Source: Salegentibacter sp. (GTDB lineage Bacteria; Bacteroidota; Bacteroidia; Flavobacteriales; Flavobacteriaceae). From it: DNA of 26,660 nt. A model generated the notes under the pieces. That model saw only the letters and a program-made list of their open reading frames with translations. It searched no databases and was not told the origin of the DNA. Below are positions 22,488 to 26,660 of this stretch, one piece after another. Numbering within the stretch: position 1 is the first letter of the stretch; each line of letters begins with the position of its first letter. The stretch covers positions 1 through 26,660 of the forward strand of contig JAGXIG010000082.1 of assembly GCA_024635815.1 (NCBI GenBank), written 5' to 3'. The position numbers and the translations under genes are program-made.

Positions 22488-24674
22488 ATGATTAAAATTG
22501 CACCAAAAAGCCTTATAGACCTTGAATTTCCTGTTGTTTGTCAGCAAATTTCAGATTTGTGCATCACCGGACCAGGTAAAGAGAAAGCTTTAAAACTTCA
22601 GCCTTATAAAACAGGCAAAAAAACACTTTTCGGACTTCACCAAACCAATGAGTATGTAAGTTCAAAAACAAGGGACAGCCGAATTCCAAATCACGGCTTC
22701 GATTCGATTAAAAATGAATTACGTACCCTGGAAATTGAAGACTCTATCTTAGAAATTGGAAGTTTCAGGAAGATTGCGAGTCTTTCTGAGACTGTAAATA
22801 CACACATTAAATTCTTCAGAAAATTCAAGGAGTATTATCCCAGTTTGTTTGAAACCACTTCAGAGGTAGAATATACCACCGAAATCGTAGATAGTATTGG
22901 CGCGGTTATCAACAAATTCGGTGAATTAAAAGATGATGCCACTCCACATCTACAACAGATTAGACGTTCAATTAATCAGGTAAAAGGTCAAATTAATTCC
23001 AGTTTTGCCAAAGCACTCACCACTTATCATTCTTATGGATATTTAGATGAAATTCGGGAAAGTGTGGTAGAAAATGTTAGGGTTTTGGCCGTAACCGCAA
23101 TGCACCGCCGTAAGGTTAAAGGCGGAATTTTAGGAAATTCAAAAACCGGAAGCATTGTTTATATTCAGCCGGAAGCAACTTACCAATACACCCGGGAGCT
23201 GAATAATCTTGAGTATGAAGAAAAAGAGGAAATAAAACGGATCTTAAAGGAACTAACTAATAAACTAAGACCGTTTAAACCGCTTTTAATAGATTATCAG
23301 GATTTGCTTTGTGAGATAGATGTTATTGCTGCAAAAGCCAAATATGCGGAAATGACCAATGGTTTACTACCAAAAATCACCAAAGAAAGAGAGTTACAAC
23401 TAAAAGATGCATATCATCCCCTACTCTATTTAAGCAATAAGAAAAAGGGAGATAAAACTTATCCGCAGAGTATAGAACTGGCGAAAGATAATAGGATTAT
23501 TGTTATTTCCGGACCTAATGCAGGCGGAAAAAGTATAACTCTTAAAACCGTTGGCTTGTTACAACTGATGCTGCAAAGCGGAATTTTAGTGCCGGTTCAC
23601 GAATACAGCCGAATGTGCCTTTTCGAGAAAATCCTTACCGATATAGGCGACAACCAGTCTATAGAGAACCATTTGAGTACGTATAGCTACCGGCTCAAGA
23701 ATATGAATTACTTTTTGCGGAAATGTGATGATAAAACACTGTTTCTGATCGATGAGTTCGGAACAGGAAGTGATCCGGAGCTTGGCGGGGCATTAGCTGA
23801 AACTTTCCTGGAAGTTTTTTATGAAAAAGAATCTTTCGGAATTTTGACTACGCATTATGCTAATTTGAAAAAGTTAGCTAATGAAATGCCAAATATGAGC
23901 AACGCCAATATGCTTTTTGATTCCAGTAGCCTGGAGCCAATTTATAAACTTCAGGTTGGGGAAGCCGGGAGTTCGTTTACTTTTGAAGTTGCTCAAAAAA
24001 ATGGTATTCCCTATAGCCTGATTAACCGTTCCCGGAAGAAAGTTGAAAAAGGAAAAATAAGGTTTGACAGGAGCATTGCAAAACTTCAGCAGGAACGCTC
24101 TAAACTTCAAAAAACCACCGATTCGCTTAAAACCAAAGAGCAAAAAGCGGCCATAGAGAAAGATAAGCTGGAAGAAACAAACACCCGGATTCAGCAGAAA
24201 CTGAAAAGCTACCAGGAGTTGTATGATAGCAACCAGCGACTTATTTATATGGGACAAAAGGTGAATGAGCTAAGTGAGAAATATTTTCAGAATAAAAAGA
24301 AAAAAGAGCTTATTGGCGAATTCCTGAAGTTTGTAGAAATAGAGAATTCAAAGCGGAAAAAAGAATCGGCAAAGCAGGTAAAAATTCAGAAAGAAAAAGA
24401 GAAAAAGGTTCAGCAGGAGGTTAAGAAGAAGGTTGATGTAATTCGGAAAAAGAAAAAAGAGGAAAAGGAAAAAACTACTGAAAAAGAACGTCAGGAAGCT
24501 AACAAACCTAAAATTCCGCCGAAAATTGGAGATAGGGTTAGATTAGAAGACAGCCGCTCTGTAGGTACTTTGGATAAAATCGAGAAAGGAAAAGCAATTA
24601 TAAACTACGGAATGTTCACCACTCAGGTAGATGTGGAGAAACTGGAACTGGTGCAGGCAATGAAAAAGAAATAA
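22488..24674 (+). CDS. MutS2-family DNA-binding ATPase without Smr domain
   Basis: A 728-residue MutS-family protein of the MutS2 type, which lacks the mismatch-recognition domain and acts on branched or recombination intermediates or stalled ribosomes. Core and lever helices (about 1-300) precede the ABC-type ATPase: Walker A GPNAGGKS (342-349), signature-like IENHLSTYSYRLKNM and Walker B FLIDEFGTGSDPE (D422, E423). A long, lysine/glutamate-rich coiled coil (about 510-660) follows, then a small beta domain (GDRVRLEDSRSVGTLDKI). The C-terminal Smr nuclease domain of Bacillus MutS2 is absent, so this form should lack that endonuclease activity. It is 2 bp upstream of the DCC gene. Confidence 0.9.
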   Translation: MIKIAPKSLIDLEFPVVCQQISDLCITGPGKEKALKLQPYKTGKKTLFGLHQTNEYVSSKTRDSRIPNHGFDSIKNELRTLEIEDSILEIGSFRKIASLSETVNTHIKFFRKFKEYYPSLFETTSEVEYTTEIVDSIGAVINKFGELKDDATPHLQQIRRSINQVKGQINSSFAKALTTYHSYGYLDEIRESVVENVRVLAVTAMHRRKVKGGILGNSKTGSIVYIQPEATYQYTRELNNLEYEEKEEIKRILKELTNKLRPFKPLLIDYQDLLCEIDVIAAKAKYAEMTNGLLPKITKERELQLKDAYHPLLYLSNKKKGDKTYPQSIELAKDNRIIVISGPNAGGKSITLKTVGLLQLMLQSGILVPVHEYSRMCLFEKILTDIGDNQSIENHLSTYSYRLKNMNYFLRKCDDKTLFLIDEFGTGSDPELGGALAETFLEVFYEKESFGILTTHYANLKKLANEMPNMSNANMLFDSSSLEPIYKLQVGEAGSSFTFEVAQKNGIPYSLINRSRKKVEKGKIRFDRSIAKLQQERSKLQKTTDSLKTKEQKAAIEKDKLEETNTRIQQKLKSYQELYDSNQRLIYMGQKVNELSEKYFQNKKKKELIGEFLKFVEIENSKRKKESAKQVKIQKEKEKKVQQEVKKKVDVIRKKKKEEKEKTTEKERQEANKPKIPPKIGDRVRLEDSRSVGTLDKIEKGKAIINYGMFTTQVDVEKLELVQAMKKK

Positions 24675-24676
24675 GT

Positions 24677-25090
24677 ATGGAACTTCCAAAAGATAAAAAA
24701 ATTATCCTTTTTGACGGTGTTTGCAACCTATGTAACGGCGCTGTGACCTTTATAATTGAACATGATAAAAAAGATGTATTCCGATTTGCCTCGCTACAAA
24801 GTGAAATTGGTAAAAAGCTGGTAGCAGAACGCGGAATGGATCCAGAGGAATTAGATTCCATCATTCTTATTGATCCGGGAGTTGCTTATTACCAAAAATC
24901 TTCCGCAGCCCTGGAAATTTCCAGAGAATTATCCGGCGGTTATTCTTTGCTAAAAAACTTCAGCTTTATTCCCGAAGCATTTCGGGATGGCATATATAAT
25001 TTTATCGCCAATAACCGCTATAAATGGTACGGCAAAAAAGAAACTTGTATGATTCCCACCCCTGAATTAAAATCTAAATTCCTGGATTAA
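24677..25090 (+). CDS. DCC-family thiol-disulfide oxidoreductase (DUF393)
   Basis: A 137-residue thioredoxin-fold protein. ILFDGVCNLCNGAVTFII carries the DxxCxxC motif (D13, C16, C19) that names the family, followed by FRFASLQSEIGKKL and a conserved YKWYGKKETC segment near the C-terminus. No signal peptide is seen, so it is cytosolic. Partners are unknown. It is separated from mutS2 by 2 bp, and its TAA overlaps the convergent symporter stop within TTAA (25087-25090). Confidence 0.87.
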   Translation: MELPKDKKIILFDGVCNLCNGAVTFIIEHDKKDVFRFASLQSEIGKKLVAERGMDPEELDSIILIDPGVAYYQKSSAALEISRELSGGYSLLKNFSFIPEAFRDGIYNFIANNRYKWYGKKETCMIPTPELKSKFLD

Positions 25091-26439
25091 GCTTTTTCCT
25101 TTTCTTCCACTTGAGATTTTTCCTGCTCTTCGTCATTATCAGGATGATAATCATCATCCCATTCTTTTACGTTAGGCGGCCCCATTTTATTAACCGATTT
25201 GGCGACCATTAAAGATACGGCTGCATCACCGGTAACGTTTACCATAGTTCGGCACATATCTAACGGCCTGTCTACCGCAAAAATAAGCGCTAATCCGGCT
25301 TCTGGAATACCAGCCTGAGCTAATACAATAACTAGCATTACCATTCCTGCTCCGGGAACAGCAGCAGAACCTATGGAAGCTAAAGTAGCCGTAGCGATAA
25401 TTCCAAGTTGTGCTCCAACACTAAGATCCATTCCAAAAGCCTGTGCAATAAACACGGCCGCTACAGCCTGGTATAGGCTGGTTCCATCCATATTTATAGT
25501 GGCACCAATTGGCAAAACAAAGCTGGACACTTCACGGCTCACACCCATATGCTCCTCTACCCTTTCCATAGTAACCGGTAAAGTTGCAGCACTGGAACTG
25601 GTGGAAAAAGCCAGTAATTGTGCAGGTGCAATTCCGTTTACAAAGAAGGATGGTGTGTTTCTAGTGGTCACCCATACTAAAAGAATATAGAACCCGATCA
25701 TTAATGCCAAACCTATAAGAACAGTTACGCCATACATTGCAAGTGCAGCAAAAAGATCGGTGCTGGGAGATTCTACTACCAGAGCTGCTAAAAGTGCAAA
25801 TACACCGTAAGGTGCTGCAAGCATAATAATATCAATCATTTTCAGGATCACTTCATTAAATCCATCAAAGAAATCTTTAACGGGTTTTGCTGTCTTTTCA
25901 GGAATAAGAATAAGGCCTATTCCGAAGAAAATTGCGAAGAAAATCACCTGTAACATATTGGCATTATCTCCCGCTGCGGCAAAAATATTTTCGGGAACAA
26001 TATCTTCTAAAGCCTGTAATGGCCCCGATTCCCTTTGTTTATCTGCATTAGCTTTAACCCCGGACGCATCTCCCTCATAACTTTTAATAAGATCTTGTTG
26101 GGTTTCGGCGGTAATCGCATTTCCCGGTTTAATTAGGTTAACCAATCCAAGGCCTATAGTGACTGCAATTACGGTTGTAAAAATATAGATACCAATGGTG
26201 CGCGCTCCCATTTTAGAGAGTTTCGCAATATCCTTAAGATCTGAAATTCCTTTTATCAAAGACGCCAGAATAAGCGGCACTGCAATAAGTTTCAACGCAT
26301 TGATAAAAATATTCCCAAAGGGTTTAATCCAATCGCCAATAAACTCTGCTCCCCAGCTAAAATTGGTAAGAATCAGGGCAAAAATCACCCCGGCAGCCAT
26401 TCCTAGTAAAATCTGCCAGTGCAGTGCAAGTTTTTTCAT
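25087..26439 (-). CDS. Dicarboxylate/amino acid:cation symporter (GltP/DctA family)
   Basis: A 450-residue inner-membrane transporter importing C4-dicarboxylates or acidic amino acids with Na+ or H+. About eight transmembrane helices plus two re-entrant loops are apparent. The serine-rich hairpin FSTSSSAATLPVTME and PIGATINMDGTSLYQAVAAV are the family's substrate-binding motifs, and VDRPLDMCRTMVNVTGDA is the helix 8 motif. The periplasmic loop around 115-150 is longer than usual. A highly charged tail (KEWDDDYHPDNDEEQEKS onwards) faces the cytoplasm. Substrate specificity cannot be read reliably. It lies just downstream of aroC on the same strand, so readthrough from aroC is possible. Confidence 0.92.
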   Translation of the reverse strand: MKKLALHWQILLGMAAGVIFALILTNFSWGAEFIGDWIKPFGNIFINALKLIAVPLILASLIKGISDLKDIAKLSKMGARTIGIYIFTTVIAVTIGLGLVNLIKPGNAITAETQQDLIKSYEGDASGVKANADKQRESGPLQALEDIVPENIFAAAGDNANMLQVIFFAIFFGIGLILIPEKTAKPVKDFFDGFNEVILKMIDIIMLAAPYGVFALLAALVVESPSTDLFAALAMYGVTVLIGLALMIGFYILLVWVTTRNTPSFFVNGIAPAQLLAFSTSSSAATLPVTMERVEEHMGVSREVSSFVLPIGATINMDGTSLYQAVAAVFIAQAFGMDLSVGAQLGIIATATLASIGSAAVPGAGMVMLVIVLAQAGIPEAGLALIFAVDRPLDMCRTMVNVTGDAAVSLMVAKSVNKMGPPNVKEWDDDYHPDNDEEQEKSQVEEKEKA

Positions 26440-26466
26440 GCTGAGTAAATTTCAGGATTAAATCAA

Positions 26467-26660
26467 TTAAATTTTTGAACTTTTATTCTGAAGGAAATAA
26501 TCGGCGATTACCAATGCCGCCATTCTTCAACAATAGGCACAGCCCGGGGTACAACACAGGGATCGTGTCTTCCTTTCCCTTGCATTTCAACATTTTCGCC
26601 TTGTTTATTTATAGTTTCCTGTTTTTGCATAATTGTAGCCACAGGCTTAAAGGCTACATT
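26467..26660 (-). pseudogene. aroC: Chorismate synthase, 3' end only, with a one-base frameshift
   Basis: The minus strand from the right edge reads [18 protein letters not shown], then [18 protein letters not shown], the C-terminal signature of chorismate synthase, which makes chorismate from EPSP using reduced FMN. After PIVE the expected A-M-A-A-L is broken: the frame gives EWRHW and stops at TAA 26508-26510. Shifting the frame by one base restores [18 protein letters not shown] and a natural TAA at 26467-26469. A single G missing near 26524 (plus strand; C in the gene) explains it. Only about 50 codons are inside the window. It could be a sequencing error or a real late truncation of about 18 residues. 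Confidence 0.85.

Noticed and set aside
1..26660. tRNA, rRNA, CRISPR array, riboswitch or prophage genes
   Set aside because: No cloverleaf, spaced repeats, conserved aptamer pattern or phage structural gene was recognised in any gap.

Overview
The window reads as chromosomal DNA of a member of the Bacteroidota, most likely a (marine) Flavobacteriaceae species. The base composition is AT-rich. Several promoters match the Bacteroidota -7 element TAnnTTTG. Ribosome-binding sites are weak, and the gene complement is typical of flavobacteria: fused branched-chain 2-oxoacid dehydrogenase E1, MutS2 without an Smr domain, DUF1835, DUF1328 and an HPF/YciH pair of translation factors. This assignment is an inference from gene content.

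Layout. 1-1050: an intact IS982-family insertion sequence whose left terminal repeat is the first base of the window. 1239-1544: ribosome hibernation factor hpf. 1670-3691 (-): Aquifex-type aconitase, bounded by a bidirectional terminator and a perfect 24-bp palindrome. 3692-4062: non-coding, with a terminator, a MITE-like inverted repeat and a GC-rich REP-like hairpin. 4063-4779 (-): an MBL-fold protein that has lost its metal ligands. 4853-11207 (-): an eight-gene, tightly overlapping lipid/polyketide operon. 11283-12731 (-): OmpA lipoprotein, lipocalin-like lipoprotein and a 53-residue DUF1328 membrane protein. 12862-14868 (-): fused E1 alpha/beta. 14990-18131 (+): 2OG-Fe(II) oxygenase, YciH, DUF1835 protein, nucleoside phosphorylase. 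18261-21772 (+): polyphosphate kinase, a cytosolic substrate-binding-like protein and a beta-barrel protein. 21775-22440 (-): ung. 22488-25090 (+): mutS2 and a DCC thiol oxidoreductase. 25087-26439 (-): dicarboxylate symporter. The right edge holds the 3' end of aroC with a one-base frameshift.

The most interesting system is the 4853-11207 operon. In transcription order it encodes an FAD oxidoreductase, a SAM methyltransferase, a type III polyketide synthase, an enoyl-reductase-like SDR, a FabZ-like dehydratase, a FabF-like ketosynthase, an acyl carrier protein and a phosphopantetheinyl transferase. The first three resemble the logic of Streptomyces srsABC (phenolic lipid synthesis). The last five look like a private, discrete fatty-acid elongation module with its own carrier protein and activator. 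My reading is that the module builds an acyl starter on the dedicated ACP, the type III PKS extends and cyclises it to a resorcinol or pyrone lipid, and the methyltransferase and flavoenzyme tailor it. The product is not known to me.
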